A DNA stretch of 64,000 bases from Bacillota bacterium (lineage in GTDB: Bacteria > Bacillota > SHA-98 > UBA4971). Each line of letters opens with the position of its first letter. Positions within the stretch are counted from its first letter, which is position 1. The DNA lies in the NCBI GenBank assembly GCA_024653485.1, contig JANLFY010000005.1, positions 124,001 to 188,000 on the forward strand, given 5' to 3'. Positions 8,151 through 16,894 of this stretch are shown here, in pieces. The notes beneath the pieces were generated by a model, which saw nothing but the letters and a program-made list of their open reading frames with translations, was not told the DNA's origin and did not search any database. The position numbers were made by a program, and so were the translations under genes.

Positions 8151-9002
8151 TCAAGACCCCGCTTTGCCTTGGCTACCGGGGCTCCCCGGGCCATCGCCGT
8201 TGCCACCCGGCCCCTTGCCTTTCCCCTGGTCCTCGGGATGGCCCTTGCCCTTTCCCATGTTGGTCCTGTCGCCTGACCAGACTCGCTCTCTTATCATCGC
8301 CTTGAGCGCGTTCTGGAATTCGACGCGATTCCTAACATGTACACCCTGCCTGATCACCGCGTCCCCGGCCACTCCAACCGCCTCGGCGATTTTGACCCAG
8401 TTCTCCTGCCTTGCACGAAGCTCAAGGACCAGGGAGACTCTCGACGCGTCGCCGACTGCCGCAGCGATGCTCACCGCACACAAGACGTCCTGTGCGTCCA
8501 TGCCCGCCGAGAAGAGAGCCTCGACGTCAGACTCTCGGAGGCCGAACCTCTCGCACACGACGTCCATCGCCACGGCGTCGTCGAGTTGTTTGCGCCCGCG
8601 TCGCTCCTTCGCCTTCGGACCACCCTTGCCCATGATGCCCCTCACGTAGTGTCCAAATGCCGTTTCTGGGACACCGAGCTGTTTCGCTATCTCGCCCCAT
8701 CCTGCGCCCTCGTTCGCAAGAGCTATCACGCTGTCGAGAGTCTGGCCTGAGTTGACTGCGATACCGCACGCGATCACAATCTCGCCCCAGCCGTAATCCG
8801 CGTCCCTCAGCGCTTGAACCATCTCGACCGTGAGGGCGAGCTCCGGAAACCCCGCTATGATGTTCGCCGTGAACACATCGGCCGCAAAGGCCTCATCATC
8901 GGGATTCTCCGCGTCTATCGCGTATGCAGTGCCCCCCATGATGAGGGCGGCTACCAAGGCGGCTACCACGAGCAACAAGGCCGCCGTTTTCCTGATGGTC
9001 AT
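8151..9002 (-). CDS. Secreted protein with two helical W-x-x-IA repeats and a Gly/Lys-rich tail
   Basis: I do not recognise a characterised family. Residues 1-28 are a clear signal peptide ending in TAYA. Two similar helical units follow, at roughly residues 55-115 and 155-215. Each contains a Gly-x-x-x-x-x-[IV]-x-Cys/Ala stretch, then IA..G, then a conserved W-x-x-IA-x-x-x-GV (GWGEIAKQLGV and NWVKIAEAVGV). The last 40 residues are a Gly/Lys/Pro low-complexity tail. The start has GGAGG seven bases upstream. It is monocistronic, preceded by a -10 element (9046-9051) and a perfect CRP/FNR-type palindrome (9073-9088), so expression probably responds to a Crp/Fnr regulator. Confidence 0.75.
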   Translation of the reverse strand: MTIRKTAALLLVVAALVAALIMGGTAYAIDAENPDDEAFAADVFTANIIAGFPELALTVEMVQALRDADYGWGEIVIACGIAVNSGQTLDSVIALANEGAGWGEIAKQLGVPETAFGHYVRGIMGKGGPKAKERRGRKQLDDAVAMDVVCERFGLRESDVEALFSAGMDAQDVLCAVSIAAAVGDASRVSLVLELRARQENWVKIAEAVGVAGDAVIRQGVHVRNRVEFQNALKAMIRERVWSGDRTNMGKGKGHPEDQGKGKGPGGNGDGPGSPGSQGKAGS

Positions 9003-9045
9003 CTCGATCCCTCCTGTCCCGTGTTCAGGGTGTTTCCTACTTGCG

Positions 9046-9051
9046 ATGATA
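9046..9051 (-). promoter_or_regulatory. -10 element for the secreted repeat protein
   Basis: TATCAT on the minus strand, predicting a transcription start near 9039. There is no good -35 hexamer, which fits an activator-dependent promoter with the palindrome at 9073-9088. Confidence 0.5.
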
Positions 9052-9072
9052 GACGCCGGGACATCTTCGTGA

Positions 9073-9088
9073 TGTGACCGGCGTCACA
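9073..9088. promoter_or_regulatory. CRP/FNR-family binding site
   Basis: TGTGA-CCGGCG-TCACA is a perfect match to the CRP-type consensus. Its centre is 41.5 bases upstream of the start predicted from the TATCAT -10, the standard class II activator position. Confidence 0.65.
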
Positions 9089-9116
9089 GGCGTGAAAGAA
9101 TCTGCTGGAGGCATCC

Positions 9117-10772
9117 TCAAGCCAACCTCTGGATCTCGCCAAGCACCTCCCGAGCGAGTCTCGACTGCTCCTCTGCCGATCTCGCTTGTCCGGCTATGCC
9201 GTCCACCAGGGCTTCACTTGCTCCTATGGCTTCCTTGGCACTCCCGGCGAGATCTTGCATCTCGCCGGCCAGATCGCCTGCCTGTCGCGCCACGTGGCGT
9301 GCCGATCCCAGTATCTCAGCCATGGCCTCCTGCACGAGCCTGGCCTCCCTTGCGCCCATGCCCGCCGCGTCTTCCACCTCACCCATCAAACCAAGGATCT
9401 CGTCGAAGGACGCCTTTATCGCCCGGAACACCTCTTCTACGCGCGACGACTGGCGAGAGAGCCCCCTCACACGCTCGATAGAGGCTCCCAGCGACTTCGC
9501 CACCTCGAGCGTTGAGGCCTTTATCTCACTCATCAGCTTCTTGACCTCTTCTACCGCGCTCGCGCTCATCTCCGCGAGACTGCCGATCTCCTCCGCCACT
9601 CTCCCGAAGTCGCGACCGAGGTTGCCCGACCTAGCGGAGGCTATACGCGCGTCGAGAGCTATCAACCCCACCTGATCCGCGATGTTCGTTATCCCTTGCA
9701 GCACGGCGTCGATCCGGTCCATCTGTTCTTGGAGCGCGTCCACGTGGCAGCTGGCTTCTGTCGCCGTTCTAACGTTGGAGTCAACCATGAGAATGGTCTC
9801 TCGTATCACCGCGCTTGCCAGAGCCACCCTGCGACCAAGCGATGACACGGTCGTCTTCGTCCTCTCGGCAGCCCTCGCTGTAACCTGAGTTCTGTCCGCC
9901 AACATGCGCGCGGCGTCGGCCCCGACCTCCATGCGGGCGGCTATGGTTTGCGACGCTTCGCTGCACACTTTGCTGGTCTCCACGACGCCGTGGAAAGCCC
10001 TGAGCACTGCCTCCAAAGCCGTCTGGGCCGTGCCAGCGGACGACCGCATGCCCGCTGAAAGTTGCGCCGACCGTTCGCTCTCGTGGTGTGCCGCCTCCGC
10101 GGCCTTCCGGATCCCGTGGGACACCTCGATGAGGGTCCTGGTGATGACCCCCGAGACAAAGAGACCGAAGATGAATGCGAAGGCGAACGCAAGCGCCACC
10201 CCCGCTTTGAGCAGGGTCGAGAGCCGCTCCACCCTCGTCATCCTCGGACCGATCTGTTCCCATATTCGAAGCTGTACGTGCTCTGCGCGGCTGATGAGCC
10301 ATTCGCCCTTGCCCGACAACGCCCTCAGGAGCATGTAGAGCTTCTCCGGGTCGCGTTCGGCGTGCATGCTCACCAAGACGCTCGTATACTCCCCCGCCGC
10401 GTCCGCGATGTCGTCCAGCATCGGCAGAATCACGCGGACGCTCCGGCTTGGATGCCGCCTGAGAAGCTCGTCAAGGCTGTCTAGAAGCATCCTCACCTCG
10501 TTGAGCTGGTCTTCTGGCCTCGCCACCTTCCCGCCTCCGGCTATGGTCAGGTAGACGTTGCCCGTGGTCTGGTATATCTTCTTTGAGATCTCCCCGCTGA
10601 GCTGGATGGCCGGGACGTCACACGTGTTTATCTGGTGAAGAGCGGCCGTTAGGTGGGATATGGCATAGAAGGTAAGGATGCTCAAGACGAACGTGGACCA
10701 GACGATCGCGGCAAAGCCGAGACGCACACGTTCAGTCACGCGCATGCCCGGTTTCCCTGCACCGACACCCAC
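9117..10772 (-). CDS. Methyl-accepting chemotaxis protein with a divergent signalling tip
   Basis: Transmembrane chemoreceptor. TM1 covers about residues 17-40, an extracytoplasmic helical sensor about 41-185, and TM2 about 187-210, followed by a long cytoplasmic coiled coil. The region at 361-400 (IADQVGLIALDARIASAR... RVAEEIGSLAEMS) corresponds to the MCP tip that contacts CheA and CheW, but the usual QTNLLALNAAIEAARAGE is altered at several positions. No obvious HAMP domain is seen. The GTG start has GGAGG seven bases upstream. It is the last gene of the sugar-uptake cluster, 57 bases after a solute-binding-protein gene, suggesting it senses the sugar through that protein. Confidence 0.9.
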   Translation of the reverse strand: MGVGAGKPGMRVTERVRLGFAAIVWSTFVLSILTFYAISHLTAALHQINTCDVPAIQLSGEISKKIYQTTGNVYLTIAGGGKVARPEDQLNEVRMLLDSLDELLRRHPSRSVRVILPMLDDIADAAGEYTSVLVSMHAERDPEKLYMLLRALSGKGEWLISRAEHVQLRIWEQIGPRMTRVERLSTLLKAGVALAFAFAFIFGLFVSGVITRTLIEVSHGIRKAAEAAHHESERSAQLSAGMRSSAGTAQTALEAVLRAFHGVVETSKVCSEASQTIAARMEVGADAARMLADRTQVTARAAERTKTTVSSLGRRVALASAVIRETILMVDSNVRTATEASCHVDALQEQMDRIDAVLQGITNIADQVGLIALDARIASARSGNLGRDFGRVAEEIGSLAEMSASAVEEVKKLMSEIKASTLEVAKSLGASIERVRGLSRQSSRVEEVFRAIKASFDEILGLMGEVEDAAGMGAREARLVQEAMAEILGSARHVARQAGDLAGEMQDLAGSAKEAIGASEALVDGIAGQARSAEEQSRLAREVLGEIQRLA

Positions 10773-10829
10773 CCTACATCCTCCGTAGCCTGGCTTTGCC
10801 CGACGTCGCGGCTGAACGGGCCTCGTGCC

Positions 10830-12107
10830 TCAGGGCAGTCGGCGTATCCTTTCCGCCGCTTCGTCCAGAGCGTCCTTCGGCGACATCGCGCCCTCGAGCG
10901 CAGCGTGGATGAACCGCTGCATGATCGCGGATATCTCTTGGTACCGAACGAGTTTTGGACGGTGGTGAAGCCACCGCATCTGCTCTAGTTTTAGGTCCAG
11001 GAGCGGATCTTTGGCCCGGGCGGCCGGGCTCATTTGAAGGGAGGTCCACACGGGCACCTCTTCCAAGAACCTGCCCTGAAACGCGGGGCTCGTCATGAAT
11101 TCGACGTACTTCCACGCGTCCTCCTTGCGAGAGGAGTTGGCCATCACGGCAAGCCCTTGGAATCCGCTCACGGACGACGAGAGCCGGCCCGACCCGTCGC
11201 GTACTGCCTTCGCAACTGGCAGGAGCGCCATCTTGGCTTGGCCGGCAATGCGCGAAACAGCTGGATCGTTCATCAGCCCGCACAGAAACGTCCAGTTGGG
11301 AACGAACGCCGCCTTTCCCGCCATGAAGACGTCCTTCGCCACGAGCTCGTCAGCTGTCAGGGCGAGAGGATCCACAAGCCCCTCCCTCACCCATCGCACC
11401 ATTGTGTCCAAAGCGAGAACGCCGGGCCCACGGTTGAAAACCGGCTCGTTCCGCACGTCAAAGATCTCGCCGCCGTACGCCCCCACCAACCAGACGTATT
11501 CGCATACCAGACCTTCCTTCTGATTCCACGAAGCGATCATGGGATAGTCGACTATCCCTCTGCGCTTGATCTCCCGCATCTGAGTCTCCATCTCCTCCAC
11601 TGTCGCCGGCGGCGCTTTGAAGCCCGCACGTTGGAGCATGTCAGAGTTGTAGAAGAGGAAATGGAGGTTCGCCAGAAAAGGCATGGCCCAGATTCGGCCC
11701 CGGTGTTCGAAGGCACTCAGGATGATGGGAGAAACATCTTCTCTCGCCCTTGAGGCAAGTCCCTTGTCCAGCGGCACCACGTAGCTCTTCTCCGCGAATT
11801 CCGCCACCCAGATGAGGTCCAATAGCACGACGTCATAAGTGGCCACGGGCGATGTGGCGGACGTGACTATCTTCTGATACTCCTCGTCGTAGCGGACGAT
11901 GTTCACCGCCACGTCGATCCCGGTTTCCTCCGTGAACTCCCGTGTCATCTCCTCAAACTGCTCTGGTTGGTAACCCGCCTGTGCCATGTATATCACGTTC
12001 AGCCTCATCTCGCGCCCTGCTGACACCCCCCAGGATGAAGCTGTAGCGATCACGAGGACGAGGAAACTGATGAAGCTGCCCTTCGCAAGGCTCTCCATCC
12101 GGGTCAC
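10830..12107 (-). CDS. ABC-type sugar solute-binding protein (second copy)
   Basis: Family 1 extracellular solute-binding protein of carbohydrate importers. An N-terminal hydrophobic export signal is followed by the N-lobe start LNVIYMAQAGYQPEQ and a body clearly paralogous to the protein at 15638-16894; both share a MAQAGYQP stretch, WNQKEGLVCEYVWL and SGFQG. The GTG at 12107 has GGAGG eight bases upstream; other upstream starts lack a ribosome site. It sits 54 bases after the ROK regulator and 57 bases before the chemoreceptor, away from the permeases, so it may feed ligand to the receptor, the transporter, or both. The ligand is not predictable. Confidence 0.9.
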   Translation of the reverse strand: MTRMESLAKGSFISFLVLVIATASSWGVSAGREMRLNVIYMAQAGYQPEQFEEMTREFTEETGIDVAVNIVRYDEEYQKIVTSATSPVATYDVVLLDLIWVAEFAEKSYVVPLDKGLASRAREDVSPIILSAFEHRGRIWAMPFLANLHFLFYNSDMLQRAGFKAPPATVEEMETQMREIKRRGIVDYPMIASWNQKEGLVCEYVWLVGAYGGEIFDVRNEPVFNRGPGVLALDTMVRWVREGLVDPLALTADELVAKDVFMAGKAAFVPNWTFLCGLMNDPAVSRIAGQAKMALLPVAKAVRDGSGRLSSSVSGFQGLAVMANSSRKEDAWKYVEFMTSPAFQGRFLEEVPVWTSLQMSPAARAKDPLLDLKLEQMRWLHHRPKLVRYQEISAIMQRFIHAALEGAMSPKDALDEAAERIRRLP

Positions 12108-12160
12108 CGCAAACCCCTCCTGAGAGTCGGGAGGTCTCTCCATCTCACCTGGAGTCGTCT

Positions 12161-13474
12161 CTATGCGTAAGCCCTGATGCTCGGCGACTCAAACACCTTC
12201 GTCAGCACGAGGCTTGCCGCGCCAATGACACACGCGTCGTGACCGAGCGCCGAGACGACGATCTCAAGATCTTTGCCCAACGCGGGCCAGGCACGCCTTC
12301 TCGCGGTTTCCCTGGCGCTCGTGAAAAACAGGTCGCTGCGTAGCGCGAGCTGGCCCCCGAGGATAATGAGTTCGGGGTTGAAGCAGTTGGTAAGGTTCGC
12401 AAGACCAATACCAACGTACCTGCCGCTCTCCTCGACTATCGCGCGGGCATGGGGGTCTCCGATTTCGGCCGCCTCGAGCACTGTGTCGATCGTGATTGCC
12501 TCTATGTCCCCTCCCACGAGGTCCTTGCACAGCGTCTCGGCGCCGCGCTTTATGTCACTTATCATCTTGCGCACGATGGCCGTGCCCGACGCCATGACGT
12601 CGAGACACCCGAAGTTTCCGCACTTGCACTGCGGACCATCGACATCCACGGTCATGTGACCTATCTCTCCCGCCCCGTCGTTGCGCCCCCTGTAGAGCCT
12701 GTCGTCTATGATTATCCCGCCTCCGAGGCCATAGTCCGCCATAACGTAGAGGAAGCTGGAGTGCCCCTTCCCGGCGCCGAACCACCTTTCGCCCCAGGCT
12801 GCGGCATTCGCGTCATTGTCCACGACCACCTCGTGGTTGAGCTCCCCCTCGAGTGCTGCCCTCAGAGAAAACCCGCCCCACCCTGGCATGTGCGGGGACG
12901 CCTGGATGGCACCTGCCGATGTGTCGACCGGGCCTGGGTACACGACCCCGACCCCAAGCACTTTCTCCGCCGGCACCTTACCAGACTCCACTATCTCGCG
13001 GATTGCGGAGGCAATGGCGGGAAGGCTCTTACGTGGGCCCTCCTGCCACGAGAATGGCCGCTCCACTCTGGCAAGCACTCGCGCGTCAAGGTCCGTGAGG
13101 CACACCCTGACTCGCCCGACCTCTATGGAGGCGCCGCACGCCACGTACACCCCGCGGTTCAGTTCGAGCATCACCGGCTGCCGGCCTCCGGTTGAGTCGC
13201 CCAGCCCAACCTCGCGCACAAATCCCTCCGCAATGAGTTCGTTGACGATGGACGATACCGTGGCGGGGTACAGCTGGCTCATCCGCGCCGCGTCAGCCCG
13301 CGAGATCGGCCCGTGCTGTCTGACGATGTTCAGTACGATGTTGCGATTGATGGTCTTGACTAGCTTCTGGTTGCCCTTCGGAACCGTGCCCGCCCGAAGG
13401 CGCGAGATCTCTGCCAACTTTCCAACGCTCCCTTCTTGCGCAGGCTTCCTGGGCATGCCGGTGTGGCTCGACAT
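12161..13474 (-). CDS. ROK-family transcriptional regulator (NagC/XylR type)
   Basis: Sugar-responsive repressor. A winged helix at about residues 40-100 (GPISRADAARMSQLYPATVS as the recognition part) precedes a ROK sugar-kinase-like domain. That domain has VDNDANAAAWGE, the zinc-binding motif CKCGNFGCLD, and GEIGHMTV just before it. It lies between the permease genes and the second binding protein and probably represses the cluster until its sugar binds. The exact start is unclear: the 13474 ATG has only a weak GGCGGG upstream, and a TTG farther in, after GGGAG, is possible. Confidence 0.92.
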   Translation of the reverse strand: MSSHTGMPRKPAQEGSVGKLAEISRLRAGTVPKGNQKLVKTINRNIVLNIVRQHGPISRADAARMSQLYPATVSSIVNELIAEGFVREVGLGDSTGGRQPVMLELNRGVYVACGASIEVGRVRVCLTDLDARVLARVERPFSWQEGPRKSLPAIASAIREIVESGKVPAEKVLGVGVVYPGPVDTSAGAIQASPHMPGWGGFSLRAALEGELNHEVVVDNDANAAAWGERWFGAGKGHSSFLYVMADYGLGGGIIIDDRLYRGRNDGAGEIGHMTVDVDGPQCKCGNFGCLDVMASGTAIVRKMISDIKRGAETLCKDLVGGDIEAITIDTVLEAAEIGDPHARAIVEESGRYVGIGLANLTNCFNPELIILGGQLALRSDLFFTSARETARRRAWPALGKDLEIVVSALGHDACVIGAASLVLTKVFESPSIRAYA

Positions 13475-13603
13475 CCGACCCGCCGCTTCGACGGTCTTCG
13501 GCGACCACTGGATGACAACAAAACGGCTATGGTACTTTCTTCGCGCAGACGTAAAAGTCCTTCTGACGGAGCGGTTGAGGCGCGACGCGTGTGGCTCGGA
13601 AGC

Positions 13604-14521
13604 CTATCCCTTTACGCTGCCCGATGTCAATCCTTGCACGATGAACCTTTGGAAGAGCAGGGCGAGGAGCACCGGAGGAATGGCGGCCATGACTCCTGCG
13701 GCAGATATCTGGTCATAGGCGGTTATGTACTGGCTTCCCAGCTCCGCTATGAAGAGGGGCAACGTGATGGCGTTGTTGGATCTCGTGAATATCAGCGCGA
13801 GCAGAAACTCGTCCCACGCCAAGAGAAACGAGAGTATACCCGTGGCGACCAAGCCTGGCGAGGACAATGGAAGCACGACGTGACGCAGGACCTGAAGCCG
13901 CGTGCATCCGTCGATGCGCGCCGCCTCTTCCAGCTCGGTAGGGATCGTGAGGAAGAAGCCCCGCATGATCCAGATAACGAATCCCAAGATGAAAGTGGTG
14001 TAAAGGGTGACGAGGACCAGCTTCGTGTCGAAGAGGTGGAAAGACGAGCCGATGTTCATGAAGCCGTAGTCGATGTATGACACCAAGACGAAGAACGGGA
14101 TCACGAGGGTGATGGTCGGAAGCATCCTTATTGACATGAGGGACAGAACGAGGGCCTTCTTCCCGCGCACGCGCAGACGCGCCAGCGCGTACGCCGCGAG
14201 GGAACCCGCGACGAGACATATGGCCGTCACGGAGCTCGCGACAATCATGCTGTTGCGGATGGCGAACACGAACCGCTCGCCCACCTCGCTCGAAAGGTCG
14301 AACATGACCTGAAAGTTTGCGAGAGTGGGATGTCTGGGGAACCAGTGGGTCGCCCGGTCTGATATGAGTTCGTTGTAAGGCGTGACGCTGGAGATGACAA
14401 GCCACGTAACAGGCGCCAGGGTCCACGCCACGATCACCGCGACTCCAAGGTAAACCCCTGCTCGCCTCAGCCAGACCACCGTCCTGCCCTTTCTCCTGCC
14501 CCTCAATGGTGGAAACCTCAC
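13604..14521 (-). CDS. ABC sugar permease, MalG-like
   Basis: Inner-membrane permease of a carbohydrate ABC importer with six predicted membrane helices. The cytoplasmic EAA loop that docks the ATPase is visible (EAARIDGCTRLQVLRHVVLP). The GTG start at 14521 is chosen because GGAGG lies seven bases upstream. A TTG at 14593, overlapping the stop of the partner permease, would add a polar stretch of 24 residues. It pairs with the MalF-like gene. No ATP-binding subunit is encoded nearby, so a shared MsmX-like ATPase elsewhere is likely. Confidence 0.92.
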   Translation of the reverse strand: MRFPPLRGRRKGRTVVWLRRAGVYLGVAVIVAWTLAPVTWLVISSVTPYNELISDRATHWFPRHPTLANFQVMFDLSSEVGERFVFAIRNSMIVASSVTAICLVAGSLAAYALARLRVRGKKALVLSLMSIRMLPTITLVIPFFVLVSYIDYGFMNIGSSFHLFDTKLVLVTLYTTFILGFVIWIMRGFFLTIPTELEEAARIDGCTRLQVLRHVVLPLSSPGLVATGILSFLLAWDEFLLALIFTRSNNAITLPLFIAELGSQYITAYDQISAAGVMAAIPPVLLALLFQRFIVQGLTSGSVKG

Positions 14522-14589
14522 ACTGATCCCTCCAAGCTTCCTCCTGAGCCCGTGGCAAGAGCCGTCCCCGACCAATTGATCAGAAGCCT

Positions 14590-15540
14590 TCAATAGCCGT
14601 CTTCCGTGTAGAAGAGCCGAATGTATACAAGCGCGAGCCCGAGTATGAACAAGGCCACCAGGAACGAAAGAGCCGCTCCGCTCCCGAAGTGCAGGAACTT
14701 CATTCCCACCTCATACGTGAGCACTCCCAGCACTCTGATGGAATACTGCATGATGATGTAGATGATGTCGAACACGCGGAAGAGCTCCATGGTGCGCAGC
14801 ACCAGGATGACGAGGAGCACCGGCTTGAGGAGCGGCAGCGTGATGTGGGTAAGCTTCCGCCAAAAGCCCGCTCCGTCCACAGTAGCCGCCTCGTACAGAC
14901 TGCTGGGAATCGTCTGAAGCCCTGCGAGCACGAGAAAGGCCACAAGAGGCGTCACTTTCCACGTGTCGGCGACTATGATCATGTTCAACGCCCGCGTTAC
15001 GCCCATCCACTTGAAAAGGGATCCCAGCACGGGGACGGCCTCGAATGGTACGTCAAATCCCAGCCACACTTGGTCGTGCGTTGGAGGGAACACGCGAAGC
15101 ACCTTCATGAGCCCGTTCAACGCGCCGAACTTGGATCCAGCGAAGATCCACTCCCACATTCTGGCGTTGACCACGGTGGGAACGGCCCACGGTAACAAGA
15201 TCATAGCTCGCACCACAGATCTTCCCCAGAACCTCTCATTCAGAACCAGCGCTATCGCGATGCCCAGGATCAGCTCCACGCCGAGAGAAACCAGGGTAAA
15301 GTACACTGTCACCCGCACGGCCATCCAGAAAAGGTCAGACTGGACGAGGTGGTGGACGTAATTGGCGAGTCCAACGAACCTCATGCTTATTCCGCCAACC
15401 GTCGGCTCGGCGTCTTGGAAGCTGAGGTACAGCGCGAACAGCAGAGGACCGATCACCACCAGCACGATCAGGGCTACGCTGGGTGCAAGGAGCCACCACG
15501 CCAACCTTCGCTCGCTAGCATCATGAGCTCTCAACAACAT
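14590..15540 (-). CDS. ABC sugar permease, MalF-like
   Basis: Inner-membrane partner of the MalG-like permease, with six predicted helices and an EAA loop near the C-terminus (EAATVDGAGFWRKLTHITLP). The ATG at 15540 follows GGAGG by eight bases; the in-frame upstream extension is Gly/Pro-rich and unlikely to be translated. It is co-transcribed with the upstream binding-protein gene (97-base gap) and the downstream permease gene. Confidence 0.92.
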   Translation of the reverse strand: MLLRAHDASERRLAWWLLAPSVALIVLVVIGPLLFALYLSFQDAEPTVGGISMRFVGLANYVHHLVQSDLFWMAVRVTVYFTLVSLGVELILGIAIALVLNERFWGRSVVRAMILLPWAVPTVVNARMWEWIFAGSKFGALNGLMKVLRVFPPTHDQVWLGFDVPFEAVPVLGSLFKWMGVTRALNMIIVADTWKVTPLVAFLVLAGLQTIPSSLYEAATVDGAGFWRKLTHITLPLLKPVLLVILVLRTMELFRVFDIIYIIMQYSIRVLGVLTYEVGMKFLHFGSGAALSFLVALFILGLALVYIRLFYTEDGY

Positions 15541-15637
15541 GTCGCCGACCTCCGTTACCAGCCCCTCGGAGGAGGACGCGGGGCCGACCGGCCACCCGGC
15601 TGGCGGCCCCGCGCAGAGCACGGACGGTGCAGCCCGA

Positions 15638-16894
15638 CTACTTCTTCGCTAGAACCGCCTTTATCTCCTCCGCCGCTTTGTCCAGCGCCGCCTTGGGTTC
15701 CATCTTCATCTGCAGTGCCTGGTGGATGTACCGCTGCAGAATGGACGACACTTCAGGATAGGGCGGCACCTTCGGCCTGTGGTGCACCGCTGCTATCTGC
15801 TCGCTCTTGACTGCCATCGTCTGGTCCATCATGTTGGCGTATGCGCTCTTCTGCACGGAGGTCCACACGGGCATCTCCTGCAGGTAGGACCTCTGCACCA
15901 ATGGGCTGGTTATGAACTTCACGTACTTCCAGGCTAGATCCTTCTTGCGGGAGTTCGCCATGATCGCAGCTCCCTGGAATCCGCTGACCGACGCCGTTTT
16001 CTTCTTGTCGGCTATGGCCTTCGAGACCGGAATGAGCCCCATCTCGCCGGACCCAACTACTTTTGATACCGCCGGGTCGTTCATCAAGGCGTACTGGAAC
16101 GTCCAGTTCGTCGTGAAAGCGGCGTTGCCCGATATGAAATCGTCCTTCGCCGCCGTCTCGTCGTTGGTCAGGCACTTGGGGTTGGCGAGCCCCTCTTTGA
16201 GCAGGCTCACCATGAACTCGAGAGCCTTCACGCCGGGGCCTTCGTTGAAGATGGGCTTTCCGGAGGCGTCGAACGTGTCACCGCCGAACGCCCCAGTGAG
16301 CCACACGTACTCGCACACGAGGCCCTCTTTTTGGTTCCATGAGTCGGTCCAGGGGTACTTCACGATGTTCTTGGCCTTCATGGCCTTCATCTGTTCTACC
16401 ATTTCCTCGAGCGTCTTCGGGGGACCGGCGAAACCCGCCTTCTTGATCATGTCCTTGTTGTAGAAGAACAACTGGAAGTTGGCGAGGAACGGCATCGCCC
16501 ACGTCTTTCCGTCGAAGACGAAGGCGTCCATGATAGCCGGGGCTATGTCTTTGCGCATTTCCGCCGTGATCTGGTCGTCAAGCGGCACGACCATCTTCTT
16601 TGAGGCGAACTCCGCGGTCCAGATGAGGTCCAGGAGTATGACGTCGTAGGTAGCCACCGGAGCTACGGCCGAAGCAACGATCTTCTCGTGCTGTTCGTCA
16701 TACTTGACGAAGGTTATATTGACCTTCGTGTCGGTCAAGAACTCGAACAGATCGGCCATATCACGGATGTCATCCGGCTGGTATCCCGCTTGGGCCATGT
16801 AGATGACGTTCAGCGTCTCCGCTGCCGACGCCCCGAGACAGCCGACCGCGACGAGCGCCACCATGCACAACGCGATGACAATAGCTTTTCGCAC
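15638..16894 (-). CDS. ABC-type sugar solute-binding protein (first copy)
   Basis: First gene of the sugar operon and the likely main ligand-capture subunit. The export signal (residues 1-23) contains VAVGC, a plausible lipobox, followed by the mature N-lobe. The sequence is paralogous to the protein at 10830-12107 along its whole length. The GTG at 16894 is chosen for its GGAGG eight bases upstream. It binds an unknown carbohydrate outside the membrane and delivers it to the two permeases encoded directly downstream. Confidence 0.92.
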   Translation of the reverse strand: MRKAIVIALCMVALVAVGCLGASAAETLNVIYMAQAGYQPDDIRDMADLFEFLTDTKVNITFVKYDEQHEKIVASAVAPVATYDVILLDLIWTAEFASKKMVVPLDDQITAEMRKDIAPAIMDAFVFDGKTWAMPFLANFQLFFYNKDMIKKAGFAGPPKTLEEMVEQMKAMKAKNIVKYPWTDSWNQKEGLVCEYVWLTGAFGGDTFDASGKPIFNEGPGVKALEFMVSLLKEGLANPKCLTNDETAAKDDFISGNAAFTTNWTFQYALMNDPAVSKVVGSGEMGLIPVSKAIADKKKTASVSGFQGAAIMANSRKKDLAWKYVKFITSPLVQRSYLQEMPVWTSVQKSAYANMMDQTMAVKSEQIAAVHHRPKVPPYPEVSSILQRYIHQALQMKMEPKAALDKAAEEIKAVLAKK

